A stretch of 64,000 bases of DNA from Planctomycetota bacterium (GTDB lineage: Bacteria; Planctomycetota; SZUA-567; H5-PLA8), in NCBI GenBank assembly GCA_015075375.1, contig JABTUM010000001.1, positions 3,095,201-3,159,200 on the forward strand, given 5' to 3'. A model generated the notes under the pieces. The model worked only from the letters and a program-made list of their open reading frames with translations. It was not told where the DNA came from and searched no databases. Position numbers and translations under genes: made by a program. Numbering within the stretch: position 1 is the first letter of the stretch; each line of letters starts with the position of its first letter. Of the stretch, positions 26,790 through 34,811 are shown in pieces.

Positions 26790-26945
26790 GGGCGGGCCTT
26801 CCCGAAGGCCGAAATTTCCGTCTGCCCGGGTCCGTCGGAACATCCTGCCGGTTGGACCTGCCGGAATCGCCGCTCCGGTTCCGCATGGAAGGGATCCATG
26901 CAGACGGCGGGCCAGAATGGGCTTGTGTGCTGGGCGGACGCGCGG

Positions 26946-27602
26946 TCAGGAAGCGGCGGGTTCGATCCAGACTCGTTCGGAGTCGATGCGCAGGGAGCGC
27001 GGCGCGGACCCTTCGGGCGTCCGGTTTGACGGCGGATCGGCGCGCAGCCCCAGCCGTTCGAGGCGCACGTGCATACCTTGGCCGGAGGCCAGCTCGAGAT
27101 TCAAACCCAGCTCGTCCAGCGCCAGACGCGGGGGCGTATCGGAATCGGCGTGTGTGGCTTGGCCTTCGATCTCGCCGGCCAGCGTCTCGGCGGCTTTCAG
27201 AAAGCCGTCCATACGTTCGGCGGCCGTCGCCGCCACCCATTCGCCCGCCGCGGCCAGTTGATCGGCGCCGATGACGCCCTCCAAGCGTTCGCGCAGTTCG
27301 TCCAGGCGCTCGAAGAAATCCGGGCGCTCTTCCCGCATCTGCTCCAGCGCGGCTTCAATGTGCCGGCGAATCTCGTCGAGCATGGTGGAGAGCGAGGGCG
27401 CCTGATGCTGCTGGCCGCGCGGGTAGGCGAACGCATCCAGCGGCACGCTGTCGGATTCGGGAGTCGCGGCTACGGGGCGGCTGATGCTTACGGCGTCTAC
27501 GGGAGCCAGAAACGGGGATGCCTCGGCGGCGTTTTCGCGGCCCGAAGAGGGCGTTACGCGGATGGAGGCGGATACCAGATCGAGCGGACTGACGTATTGC
27601 AT
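26946..27602 (-). CDS. Hypothetical flagellar-region protein
   Basis: The 218-residue protein starts MQYVSPLDLVSASIR, has a variable linker, a long helical middle (MLDEIRRHIEAALEQMREER) and a strand-rich end (LNLELASGQGMHVRLERL). No family is recognised. It lies between fliD and the kinase-like gene, on the same strand, 20 bases beyond the latter's stop, so the two are probably cotranscribed. The longer upstream frame would overlap that gene and is rejected. Confidence 0.6.
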   Translation of the reverse strand: MQYVSPLDLVSASIRVTPSSGRENAAEASPFLAPVDAVSISRPVAATPESDSVPLDAFAYPRGQQHQAPSLSTMLDEIRRHIEAALEQMREERPDFFERLDELRERLEGVIGADQLAAAGEWVAATAAERMDGFLKAAETLAGEIEGQATHADSDTPPRLALDELGLNLELASGQGMHVRLERLGLRADPPSNRTPEGSAPRSLRIDSERVWIEPAAS

Positions 27603-27621
27603 ACGGCACCCCCGGCGGAGA

Positions 27622-28413
27622 TTACGTCTCCGCCATTCTCGGAGCGGCGGAATGGCAGGCCACGCGCATGCAGGCGCTGCCGTTCGCATCCTGCTGCCAG
27701 CGGCATTCCATGCCCAGGCGCTGCAGCGAACGCATCCCGTGTTCGAATTCGAGGCTTTCCGGAGCTTCGGGAGCGCCCGAGCCGGTCGCATCTTCGAAGG
27801 TCATGCGGAATGCGGCGAGGAACCCTTCGACGCCCAGCGGCGAGGCTTCGATGCGCAGCGCGACGCGCTTCCCGCCGGCCTTCAGCTTACTCCCGTGCCG
27901 AATCAGCGCGTCGAGGCACATGAACAGCGCCAGCCGCGTCTCGGCCACCTTGATCGCCACGTCCGGGAGGTGTTCGGGAATGTCCAGTTCCAGGGTCAGC
28001 CCTTCGGTTTTCGCTTCGCAGGTGCCCAGGTCCATCACCTGCCGCAGTAAACGATCGGGGCTGAAGGTTTGCGGCAGCGACTGGCGTGAGGTCGAAAATC
28101 CGCTGATGCTTTCCACGAACGCGCGCAGATTCTCCGTGTACACGTGCAGGCGGTCCAAGAGCATGTCCCGGTTCGCGCCCTGGCGGTGCATGCGAAGCAG
28201 GTCGGCGTAGCCGATCACGCTGGTCAGCCGGCTGTTCAGCTCGTGGCTGACGGCCGAGACCATCCGGCCCAGCAGGAAGAGGCGCTCCATTTCGTAGGCG
28301 TCGCCGGGTTCGACGGAACCGTTTCCTCGCGCGGGAGCGCTTTCGGGAAGCAGGGTGAGCTGATCCCAAGTGGGCATCGCGGGAGGCGGGGTGACGGATT
28401 GAACTGCCAGCAT
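27622..28413 (-). CDS. Histidine-kinase-like protein with degenerate ATPase part
   Basis: The 263-residue protein has a good dimerisation/phosphoacceptor box (GRMVSAVSHELNSRLTSVIG, His near 70). The ATPase-like half lacks the usual N-box and the Gly-rich G1/G2 boxes; only a weak CLDALIRHG segment stands where the N-box would be. AGGAG eight bases before the ATG at 28413 supports the start. It may be a phosphotransfer protein or a pseudokinase tied to the flagellar system. It lies between a flagellin terminator and fliD. Confidence 0.72.
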   Translation of the reverse strand: MLAVQSVTPPPAMPTWDQLTLLPESAPARGNGSVEPGDAYEMERLFLLGRMVSAVSHELNSRLTSVIGYADLLRMHRQGANRDMLLDRLHVYTENLRAFVESISGFSTSRQSLPQTFSPDRLLRQVMDLGTCEAKTEGLTLELDIPEHLPDVAIKVAETRLALFMCLDALIRHGSKLKAGGKRVALRIEASPLGVEGFLAAFRMTFEDATGSGAPEAPESLEFEHGMRSLQRLGMECRWQQDANGSACMRVACHSAAPRMAET

Positions 28414-28485
28414 GAGCGGATCTCCTGACCAACCTTTATGGGCCACTCATCGGCGCGCGCACCGGGCGCATGAGGGTTAAAATGA

Positions 28486-28514
28486 AAAGAGCCTCCGGAA
28501 TCCGGAGGCTCTTT
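28486..28514 (-). terminator. Intrinsic terminator of the left flagellin gene
   Basis: A perfect 13-base stem (28486-28498 with 28502-28514; AGCCTCCGG / CCGGAGGCT core, AAT loop) is followed on the minus strand by TTTTCATTTT. It lies just beyond the flagellin stop. Confidence 0.88.
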
Positions 28515-28567
28515 CCCCGACTCGACTTACACGCGCCTTTCCGGCGCCGGTTCGCGGCTTGGCGGAT

Positions 28568-29356
28568 TTAGTTGCCGAGCAGCGAGAGCACGTTCTGCGT
28601 GGACGAGTTGGCTTGGGCCAGCATGGCCGTCGAGGCCTGCACCTGGATCTGGTAGCGCGAGAGGTTCGTAGTCTCCTTCGCGATGTCCACGTTGCGGATC
28701 CGGCTTTCCGCGGCCGAGATGTTCTCCGAGTAGTTCTCCAGGCCGGTGAGCGTATAGTTCAGGCGGCTTTGACTCGCGCCCAGCAGGCCGCGCTGCGAAG
28801 AGAGCGTCGTCACGGCATCCTGCACCGTGCTGACGTCCGCGATGTCCAGGTTGCCCAGGTCGGTCAGCACGCTCGAACCGTCCAGGCCCAGGATGTCCTG
28901 CACGTTTCCGTCGGCGTCGACCACCAGGCCCGACAGGTCCGCGGCGAAGATCGAGAGGCCGTTGTACTGGGCGTTGTTCAGAATTTCGGTCGCCTGCGTG
29001 GCCAGCTCCGAGAACTCCGCCGAGAGGTTCAACAGGTCGTCGGCGCTCTTGGTCGGGTCGCCGTACTCGACACCCAGCTCTTCGAGGCGGCCGAGGATAT
29101 CCGAGACGTTCTGCAGGTAGCCGTCGGCGGTGTTGATGAAGGCGTTGGCATTGCCGATGTTCTCGGCCGCCATGTTGGCGCCCTTGACCTGCGCGCGCAT
29201 TCCTTCGCTGATGGCCAAGCCGGCCGGGTCGTCGCTGGCGCGATTGATGCGCAAACCCGTGGCCAGCTTTTCGGCGGAACTGGCCAGCCCGGCGGTGGCC
29301 CGGCTGTAGTTCTTGAAAACCGTGACCGCGGCGGAGTTCGTGACGATGCGAGACAT
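28568..29356 (-). CDS. fliC: Flagellin (short)
   Basis: A 262-residue flagellin with the conserved N-terminal D0/D1 helices (VFKNYSRATAGLASSAEKLA; LRINRASDDPAGLAISEGM) and a C-terminal D1/D0 ending in ANSSTQNVLSLLG. It has no outer D2/D3 domains, so the filament is thin-surfaced. The paralogue at 29643 shares both ends and differs in the middle. The gene has its own terminator and leader hairpin. The ATG has a GGAAGGAG box. The Maf gene nearby suggests glycosylation. Confidence 0.95.
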   Translation of the reverse strand: MSRIVTNSAAVTVFKNYSRATAGLASSAEKLATGLRINRASDDPAGLAISEGMRAQVKGANMAAENIGNANAFINTADGYLQNVSDILGRLEELGVEYGDPTKSADDLLNLSAEFSELATQATEILNNAQYNGLSIFAADLSGLVVDADGNVQDILGLDGSSVLTDLGNLDIADVSTVQDAVTTLSSQRGLLGASQSRLNYTLTGLENYSENISAAESRIRNVDIAKETTNLSRYQIQVQASTAMLAQANSSTQNVLSLLGN

Positions 29357-29392
29357 GTATGGCTCCTTCCCTGGGTTGTTGTTTAGAGCTTC

Positions 29393-29406
29393 GGGCTTCC
29401 TTGCCC
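29393..29406 (-). promoter_or_regulatory. Putative CsrA-binding hairpin in flagellin leader (left gene)
   Basis: On the transcript GGGC-AAGGAA-GCCC forms a stem-loop with GGA in the loop, 37-50 bases before the ATG. The GGAAGGAG ribosome binding site provides a second GGA. CsrA typically binds such paired GGA sites and blocks translation. The same hairpin occurs in the other flagellin leader. Confidence 0.55.
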
Positions 29407-29587
29407 TCTCGCTCTGTCCTTCGTAACCAATGCACTCATCGTCGGCCTACCGCGGCACATGAGGCTGGATCGCGAAAATCGTGTCGTTTTGACAAAATTG
29501 CCGAGGTGGAAACGCTTACCGGAAAGTTCTGCAAGCAGAGGCGGGAAGGATCGAGCGCTGCTCAGGCAGGTGAACGGGAGCGCTAAA

Positions 29588-29615
29588 ATAAAAAAGCCCC
29601 GGTGTGACCCGGGGC
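29588..29615 (-). terminator. Intrinsic terminator of the right flagellin gene
   Basis: GCCCCGG (29596-29602) and CCGGGGC (29609-29615) form a seven-base stem with a six-base loop. On the minus strand a run of six T and an AT-rich tail follow. It lies about 30 bases beyond the flagellin stop. Confidence 0.88.
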
Positions 29616-29642
29616 CTTTGGTTACGTGCTCGGAGGTTAAGC

Positions 29643-30428
29643 TTAGCCGAGCAGGGACAGTACGTTCTGAGTCGAGGAGTTGGCCTGCGCCAGCATCGCC
29701 GTCGAAGCCTGGAGCTGGATCTGGAAGCGCGAGAAGTTGGTCGTCTCTTTCGCGATATCCACGTTGCGGATCCGGCTTTCGGCCGCGCTGACGTTCTCGG
29801 CGTAGTTCTCCAGTCCGGTCAGGGTGTAGTTCAGGCGGCTCTGGCTCGCGCCCAGGGTACCGCGCTGCGAAGAGAGGCTGGTGATGGCGTCCTGGATGGA
29901 GGCGACGTCATCGATGCCCGCGGCGGCGATATCGCCGGAAGCCGTGCTGCCGTCCAACCCGCTGATTGACTGCGTGTTGCCGTCGGCGTCGATGACCAAC
30001 CCGCTCAGGTCGGCTGCGAAGATCGACACGCCGTTGTAGGTGGCGTTGGCGAAGATGTCCGAAGCCTGCGCCTGCAGTTCGGCGAATTCCGCCGACAGGT
30101 TGAGCAGGTCGTCGGCGCTCTTCGTCGGATCGCCGTACTCCACCGCCAGCTCTTCCATGCGCCCGAGGATGTCCGAGGCGTTCTGGAGGTAGCCGTCCGC
30201 CGTGTTGATGAACGCGTTCGCGTTCGCGATGTTCTCGGCCGCCATGTTGGCGCCCTTGACCTGCGCGCGCAGCGTTTCGCTGATCGCCAGGCCCGCCGGG
30301 TCGTCGCTGGCCCGGTTGATCCGCAGGCCCGTCGCCAGCTTTTCCGCCGAGGAGGCCAGGCCGGACGAGGCGCGGCTGTAGTTCTTGAAAACCGTTACGG
30401 CAGACGAGTTCGTTACGATGCGAGACAT
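29643..30428 (-). CDS. fliC: Flagellin (short, second copy)
   Basis: A 261-residue flagellin, close to the one at 28568 (same first 34 residues except a few changes, same C-terminal 60 residues), with a distinct centre (QSISGLDGSTASGDIAAAG). It has only D0/D1 domains. GGAAGGAG precedes the ATG. The leader is long, with a sigma-28-like element about 183 bases upstream and a GGA-loop hairpin at 30464-30479. The product is exported with help from FliS and forms the filament along with its paralogue. Confidence 0.95.
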   Translation of the reverse strand: MSRIVTNSSAVTVFKNYSRASSGLASSAEKLATGLRINRASDDPAGLAISETLRAQVKGANMAAENIANANAFINTADGYLQNASDILGRMEELAVEYGDPTKSADDLLNLSAEFAELQAQASDIFANATYNGVSIFAADLSGLVIDADGNTQSISGLDGSTASGDIAAAGIDDVASIQDAITSLSSQRGTLGASQSRLNYTLTGLENYAENVSAAESRIRNVDIAKETTNFSRFQIQLQASTAMLAQANSSTQNVLSLLG

Positions 30429-30463
30429 GTGTACTACTCCTTCCGTGGTTGGGGTTCAGTGCC

Positions 30464-30479
30464 CGGGCATCCTTGCCCG
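30464..30479 (-). promoter_or_regulatory. Putative CsrA-binding hairpin in flagellin leader (right gene)
   Basis: On the transcript CGGGC-AAGGAT-GCCCG forms a five-base stem with AAGGAU in the loop, a close match to the CsrA site (consensus RUACARGGAUGU). It lies 36-51 bases before the ATG, the same distance as the related hairpin of the other flagellin. Confidence 0.65.
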
Positions 30480-30610
30480 AGCCTTAAGTTTCGCTGCACT
30501 GACGGCCACGATCGGGGACAGTTCGCTGCCCCGTTTCTTTCGACCGCGATCCCTGGGTGCCGCTGGAGCGCTCCTTTCTCAAGCGCGGACCCGACTGCCG
30601 GACAGAAGAC

Positions 30611-30637
30611 TCATCGGCAGCCGAACCGGGCGATTAA
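30611..30637 (-). promoter_or_regulatory. Sigma-28-like promoter for the right flagellin
   Basis: On the minus strand GCCGATGA (30611-30618) is one base from the sigma-28 -10 element, with TTAA 15 bases upstream (30634-30637). The implied leader is about 170-180 bases long, which is unusual but includes the GGA hairpin. Confidence 0.4.
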
Positions 30638-30714
30638 GGGCACGAGGTAAGATTTTTGGGATATCGGTAAACCCAGCCGGAGCACGTGGAAACGATTGCC
30701 GGGTTCCGGGCATG

Positions 30715-30738
30715 AAAAAAGGCAGCCTGGCGGCTGCC
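30715..30738 (-). terminator. Intrinsic terminator of the Maf/csrA/fliW operon
   Basis: GGCAGCC and GGCTGCC (30721-30727, 30732-30738) form a stem with a four-base loop. On the minus strand six T follow. It ends the leftward operon whose last gene is the glycosyltransferase. Confidence 0.88.
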
Positions 30739-30772
30739 TTGAAGGGCTAAAGGCGCAATGAAATTCCGCAAC

Positions 30773-33130
30773 CTACACGGCTGTGCGAACTTCCGAGGCG
30801 CAGAGCGCTTCCGCATACGGCTTTAACGCACGCAAACGCTCCTTCAGGGTCCCTGCCATACGTGCGTTCATTCCGCCGCCGGTGTTCAGTTCGTCGTAGA
30901 GATCCTGAATCGCCTGGCTGCACACGCCCAGCACCTTCTCGCGATAAGCCTTCTGCAGCAATTGGGTGATTCGGACCCGGTCCTCGGTCGCTTCGACATC
31001 GCGCACGAAGTCGAGGAACCGGCCCATCCAATCGGCCAGCCGTTCGCGTTGCCGCTCGGCCCGCTTGGCGCCGAAGGACGCCGCCGCGTGCTCGGCCAAC
31101 GTCTTGCGCCATTCGCGCACCGGCAGCGCGGCCAGCATCTCGAGCGCGCGATCCGGACGCACGTGCTCCAAGACGCCGATCCGCGCGCCTCCAGTGGTTA
31201 CCGGCACGATCTTCAGCTCCGGATGCGCCGCGACGAACTTTTCGAACTGATCCAGGTAATGCTTGAACATGTGCGACGTGCGCAACTGCGGATGCTCGTA
31301 GCCGGCCACCGGCAGCCACTCGTCCTTCACATGCAGGTCCATGAGCTGTTGCGGCAATGCGCCGTCGACGTGCGTCGCGCCATTGGGCGCGAAGGCGAAA
31401 TCCATGCCCACGAGGTACAGCGTGCGTGCGCCCATCTTCAGCGCCACATCGGCCGCGGTTCCGCCGACGAACATCATGTTGTCCCAGGTTTTGCGCTTCC
31501 CGTCGGGGCTCAGGCGCGCGCACCAGTAGGGCGAAAGGCACAAGGTTTTGAAGCGGGCGTGTAACGCGCGGTATTCGGGGTGTACGTGATGCCCCAGCAC
31601 CAGCCCGGTCTTTTCGGGATCGAGCTGGCTGGCCGAACGCATCGGCGCTTCTTTCGGATCGACTGCGATCACCAAGTGCGGATCGATCCCCGCCGCGCGC
31701 AGCTTGGGCACCGCCGAATCGGCGGCCAGAATCGGAACGCGGTCCTGCATGAAGCGCAGGAAATCGAGCGCGTCGGGCAGCGTCGGGCCGGCGCCCACGA
31801 GCACCGTCGCATCCAGGTTCGCATGGCCGGCGAGCGCTTCCATGCCGGGGTGATCGACCGCCCAAGCCAAGTTCTCGAGCGTCTGTTTGACCCACACCAG
31901 TCCGGCATTATGCAGCGTCATGCGTACACGTGTGACCATATCGAAGGCCGTCATCGCGGCCTTGGTCAGGTTCAGCGCATCTTCGCCCTGCAAGGCCGCG
32001 TAAGCCGTGCGCAGCAACGGATCGAAATTCCGCAGCCCCGTGGCGCTCTTGAGCACATTCTGGATCCCCGTCGTCAGCGCGGCTTCGTCCGGACCGACCA
32101 TGAGCTGCAAGCGCGGGTCGCTCAGCACGTGGTCCAGGCTGCGCGCTTCCAGCGCCGCACGGAGCATCGCCGGATAAGGCTCCAGCACCACCAGCCGCGC
32201 CTGCGGGCCCAGCACCTTCAGCAGCGCTTCGGCGGTGTAACCGAAACCGAAGCCGAGCAGGAAGACCAGCCCGTTCTCGGTATGCAGCTTCTGTTCGCGT
32301 GCCCAGTCGCGCGCTTCTTCGGAAGGCCGGGCGGTGTCGTCGATGGCCAATAGTCCGTCGCCTACGCGCAGCGCTCCGAAGGGTTCACCCGTTGGCGCCG
32401 TACGTATCTCGAGTCCCGCGGAGGCGAAGTCGGCTTCCAGACTCTTGAGAAGTTTCCATGCATCGGCCACGAAATTTCGGTTAGCCAGCGCCTCCACATT
32501 GCGGAGCAGGCGCCGGTCCGTGGATTCCGGTGTGCAGGGTGCGGCGGCTTCAGGGCGCGGACGCCCCACGATCGCGCAGCCGCGCACGTGGCTGTTCCGC
32601 CCGTCTTCCAAGCGTTCAACTTCGAAGTACTCGCCCACCACGCGTGCCCACCAATCGGGTGAGCGCACGCAGACGTGCAGATACTCGCCGGCCAACTCCG
32701 GGCCGAAGCAATCGATGTTCGTCGCGATCTCGAAGTAGACGACCTTCGGACGCTGCCGCTGCAAGGCGCTGAAGAAGCCATGCAGGTCTTTGCCGTGGAT
32801 ATGTTCCAGCACGTCGATGGAGTAAACCAGATCGACCTGCCCGAAAACCGGCTCCTTAACTTGCGTGAAATCGAGCCGCCGCACGCGATCCTTGAGTTCG
32901 GGGTGCGCCGTCAGCGCCACGTCGGATACATCGACGCCGTGCGCATCGAGTCCCGCGTCGAGCAGCGCGCGCACGCCGTGCCCTTGCCCGCAGCCCACCG
33001 CAAGCGTGCTGCGTGCGCCGTGCGCTTTGCACAATTCAACCAGTGTCTCGAGCGCCGCCACTTCGGGGCTATGCCCGGCGTAGCGCACATCCTTCCAAAC
33101 GGTGTTGTACAGTTCACGGTACTCCGGCAT
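30773..33130 (-). CDS. Maf-type flagellin glycosyltransferase fused to an N-terminal methyltransferase
   Basis: About 785 residues. The first 200 form a class I SAM-dependent methyltransferase (motif I AVGCGQGHGVRALLDAG; later SIDVLEHIHG). The rest matches motility accessory factors (Maf; DUF115/MAF_flag10), with HANLDATVLVGAGPTLPDAL and YLVGMDFAF. Maf proteins transfer nonulosonic acid sugars to flagellin before export. The ATG at 33130 has GGAGA upstream; it overlaps the csrA 3' end by 17 bases. The fusion suggests methylation of the sugar or of flagellin. The donor sugar is unknown and its synthesis genes are not in the window. Confidence 0.85.
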   Translation of the reverse strand: MPEYRELYNTVWKDVRYAGHSPEVAALETLVELCKAHGARSTLAVGCGQGHGVRALLDAGLDAHGVDVSDVALTAHPELKDRVRRLDFTQVKEPVFGQVDLVYSIDVLEHIHGKDLHGFFSALQRQRPKVVYFEIATNIDCFGPELAGEYLHVCVRSPDWWARVVGEYFEVERLEDGRNSHVRGCAIVGRPRPEAAAPCTPESTDRRLLRNVEALANRNFVADAWKLLKSLEADFASAGLEIRTAPTGEPFGALRVGDGLLAIDDTARPSEEARDWAREQKLHTENGLVFLLGFGFGYTAEALLKVLGPQARLVVLEPYPAMLRAALEARSLDHVLSDPRLQLMVGPDEAALTTGIQNVLKSATGLRNFDPLLRTAYAALQGEDALNLTKAAMTAFDMVTRVRMTLHNAGLVWVKQTLENLAWAVDHPGMEALAGHANLDATVLVGAGPTLPDALDFLRFMQDRVPILAADSAVPKLRAAGIDPHLVIAVDPKEAPMRSASQLDPEKTGLVLGHHVHPEYRALHARFKTLCLSPYWCARLSPDGKRKTWDNMMFVGGTAADVALKMGARTLYLVGMDFAFAPNGATHVDGALPQQLMDLHVKDEWLPVAGYEHPQLRTSHMFKHYLDQFEKFVAAHPELKIVPVTTGGARIGVLEHVRPDRALEMLAALPVREWRKTLAEHAAASFGAKRAERQRERLADWMGRFLDFVRDVEATEDRVRITQLLQKAYREKVLGVCSQAIQDLYDELNTGGGMNARMAGTLKERLRALKPYAEALCASEVRTAV

Positions 33131-33407
33131 GTCCGTCTCCCTTCGGTCCCTTGGCCTGCACCGGCTGGCCCAGCTTGCCCGAAAGCGCCTTGAGCGCCTG
33201 AACCCGTTCTTCCTTGCGGTCGGCCGTCCCGTGAGCCGACTTCGTTTCGTCGCGAATCTCGGCAATCAGCTCGCTGCGCAAGATCGTCACGTTGCGCGGC
33301 GCGCGAATGCCCAGCCGCACCTGGTCGCCGTCGACGCGAACGACCGTGATCTCGATATCCGGTCCCAGTTGCAGACCTTGGCCGGCTTTCCGACTGAGCA
33401 CCAGCAT
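33114..33407 (-). CDS. csrA: Carbon storage regulator CsrA
   Basis: The 97-residue protein begins with the CsrA core (MLVLSRKAGQGLQLG; GDQVRLGIRAPRNVTILRSEL), the RNA-binding dimer that represses translation by binding GGA sites. It carries a C-terminal tail of about 35 residues beyond the usual 60-65. It lies directly after fliW, which fits the known FliW antagonism, and the two flagellin leaders have matching hairpins. Confidence 0.96.
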   Translation of the reverse strand: MLVLSRKAGQGLQLGPDIEITVVRVDGDQVRLGIRAPRNVTILRSELIAEIRDETKSAHGTADRKEERVQALKALSGKLGQPVQAKGPKGDGHAGVP

Positions 33408-33439
33408 GCCGGGGCTCCTTTCAGATCAGAGGCCAAGGT

Positions 33440-33871
33440 TCACGGAGCGAGCAGCGGATGCCGGACGCTGTAAGCCGATGCGTTGTGCAGGACGGCTTGT
33501 TTGCCGGCCTTGGTGCGCATGTTGACTACGATCGGCGCGGCGAGGTTCAGCGTCGCCGCCGGCGCCCCACGGCTGAGATTCACCAGCGAGAGCAGCATCG
33601 CTTCGCCCGGCCCGCGCAGATCCAGTTCGTGGTCGTCTTCCGTGCTCAACTCGGGTTCGTACCCGGGCAGCACCAGGAACGGATCGACCAGGTGGAAAGC
33701 CAGATCCTCGCCTTCCGCGTCCATGCGCAGAAACGGCGGGCACTCCGTTTCGGCCGAAAGCGTGAAGCGCTCGCACATAAACGGGTGCAGGCCCCCCAGC
33801 AGCTTGATCTTCAGCGGAAGCTCGATCGCGAGGCTGGGGGATTCGGAGGTCTGCAGGCTGATCACGTGCAT
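33440..33871 (-). CDS. fliW: Flagellar assembly factor FliW
   Basis: A 143-residue protein with the FliW pattern (FHLVDPFLVLPGYEPELS and LNLAAPIVVNMRT). In Bacillus and Campylobacter, FliW binds CsrA and flagellin in turn and so relieves CsrA repression when flagellin is consumed. It lies between flgL and csrA. The length is normal. Confidence 0.93.
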   Translation of the reverse strand: MHVISLQTSESPSLAIELPLKIKLLGGLHPFMCERFTLSAETECPPFLRMDAEGEDLAFHLVDPFLVLPGYEPELSTEDDHELDLRGPGEAMLLSLVNLSRGAPAATLNLAAPIVVNMRTKAGKQAVLHNASAYSVRHPLLAP

Positions 33872-33874
33872 GGT

Positions 33875-34810
33875 TTACCTCAGGTAATCGAGAAGACTGG
33901 TCTGCATGATGCGCGAGCCGACTTGCAGAGCCGCGCGATACGCCACGTCCAGTTCCGAGGCTTCCACCGCCGCCTCGGCCAGGTCGGTTTCGATCAACTG
34001 CGAGAGCTGCTTCTGGACCAGTTCGAGGTGGTCCTCGTCGGTCAGTTCCGACTGGTTCATGCGCGACTGCAGCCCGCCCACGCGGGCCAAGCCCGTGGTC
34101 AGGTGCGTCAGCGCGTCTTTCAGTTCCGGAAGCGAGATGCCCGTCACGCTCGCCGAGTCGTTGGCCAGAAGGAAATCGCGCAACCGGATCGCCGTATCGA
34201 AAATGTCGACGCCCGCGGCGGTATCGCGCAGCGCGCCGAAGTCGCCGCCGGCCTCGTTGGAGCCCAGCAGGTTGTAGGCCATCGCTCGGCCGGGTTCGAC
34301 TTCCAGCGAACGGTCTTCCCCGTTGCCTTGGTAGGTCACGGCGGTGATCCGCCCCTGGGCATCGCGCGTGGCCGTGAAGGCCGGCTGCCCCGTCTGGGTT
34401 CCGCTCAGGATCGTCCGCCCGCGGTAGGTCTGCGCGCCGACGTCGAGCATCCCTTCCAGGAGTTGGTCCACTTCCTGCGCGATGTTCGCGCGTTCGGCGG
34501 CGCTCAAGGTGACGTCCCCGGCGCGCACCGAAAGCTCGTCCATGCGCTGCACGATCGAGACGGCCTGATTCAGCGCGTTGTTCGTCTGTTCGGTCCAGGC
34601 TTGGCCTTCGTCGAGGTTGCGGAGATTCTGCTCCAGCGTGGACCGGGTGGTATGCATCAAGTGGCTGCGCGCGGCGTCGCCGGGCGCGTCGCTGGCCTTC
34701 TGGATGCGAATGCCCGAAGCGATCTGCTGCTGGACTTTGATCTGGCGCGCCAGCAAGTCCTGGTAGCGCGGCACCAAGCCTCCGTAGCGCTGGGAGTCGG
34801 AGATTCTCAT
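33875..34810 (-). CDS. flgL: Hook-filament junction protein FlgL
   Basis: The 311-residue protein has a flagellin-like N-terminus (RISDSQRYGGLVPRYQDLLA; IASGIRIQKASDAPGDA) and a C-terminal helix (VGSRIMQTSLLDYLR). It is HAP3, which joins FlgK to the filament. Length and position after flgK are typical. Confidence 0.94.
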   Translation of the reverse strand: MRISDSQRYGGLVPRYQDLLARQIKVQQQIASGIRIQKASDAPGDAARSHLMHTTRSTLEQNLRNLDEGQAWTEQTNNALNQAVSIVQRMDELSVRAGDVTLSAAERANIAQEVDQLLEGMLDVGAQTYRGRTILSGTQTGQPAFTATRDAQGRITAVTYQGNGEDRSLEVEPGRAMAYNLLGSNEAGGDFGALRDTAAGVDIFDTAIRLRDFLLANDSASVTGISLPELKDALTHLTTGLARVGGLQSRMNQSELTDEDHLELVQKQLSQLIETDLAEAAVEASELDVAYRAALQVGSRIMQTSLLDYLR

Positions 34811-34811
34811 G

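Larger units (their letters stand above)
30429..30772. other. Leader and intergenic region upstream of the right flagellin
   Basis: No gene. It holds the flagellin leader with its GGA-loop hairpin, a sigma-28-like promoter and the terminator of the glycosyltransferase gene, each listed separately. Confidence 0.5.

Noticed and set aside
24913..27261. 782-residue open frame on the plus strand opposite fliD and fliS
   Set aside because: It is a GC-rich shadow frame: no family motif, Arg/His-rich composition, and it lies wholly opposite well-recognised genes.
29357..29642. Sigma-28 element for the left flagellin (GCCGACGA at 29439-29446)
   Set aside because: Two mismatches in the -10 and no -35 partner; too weak to list.
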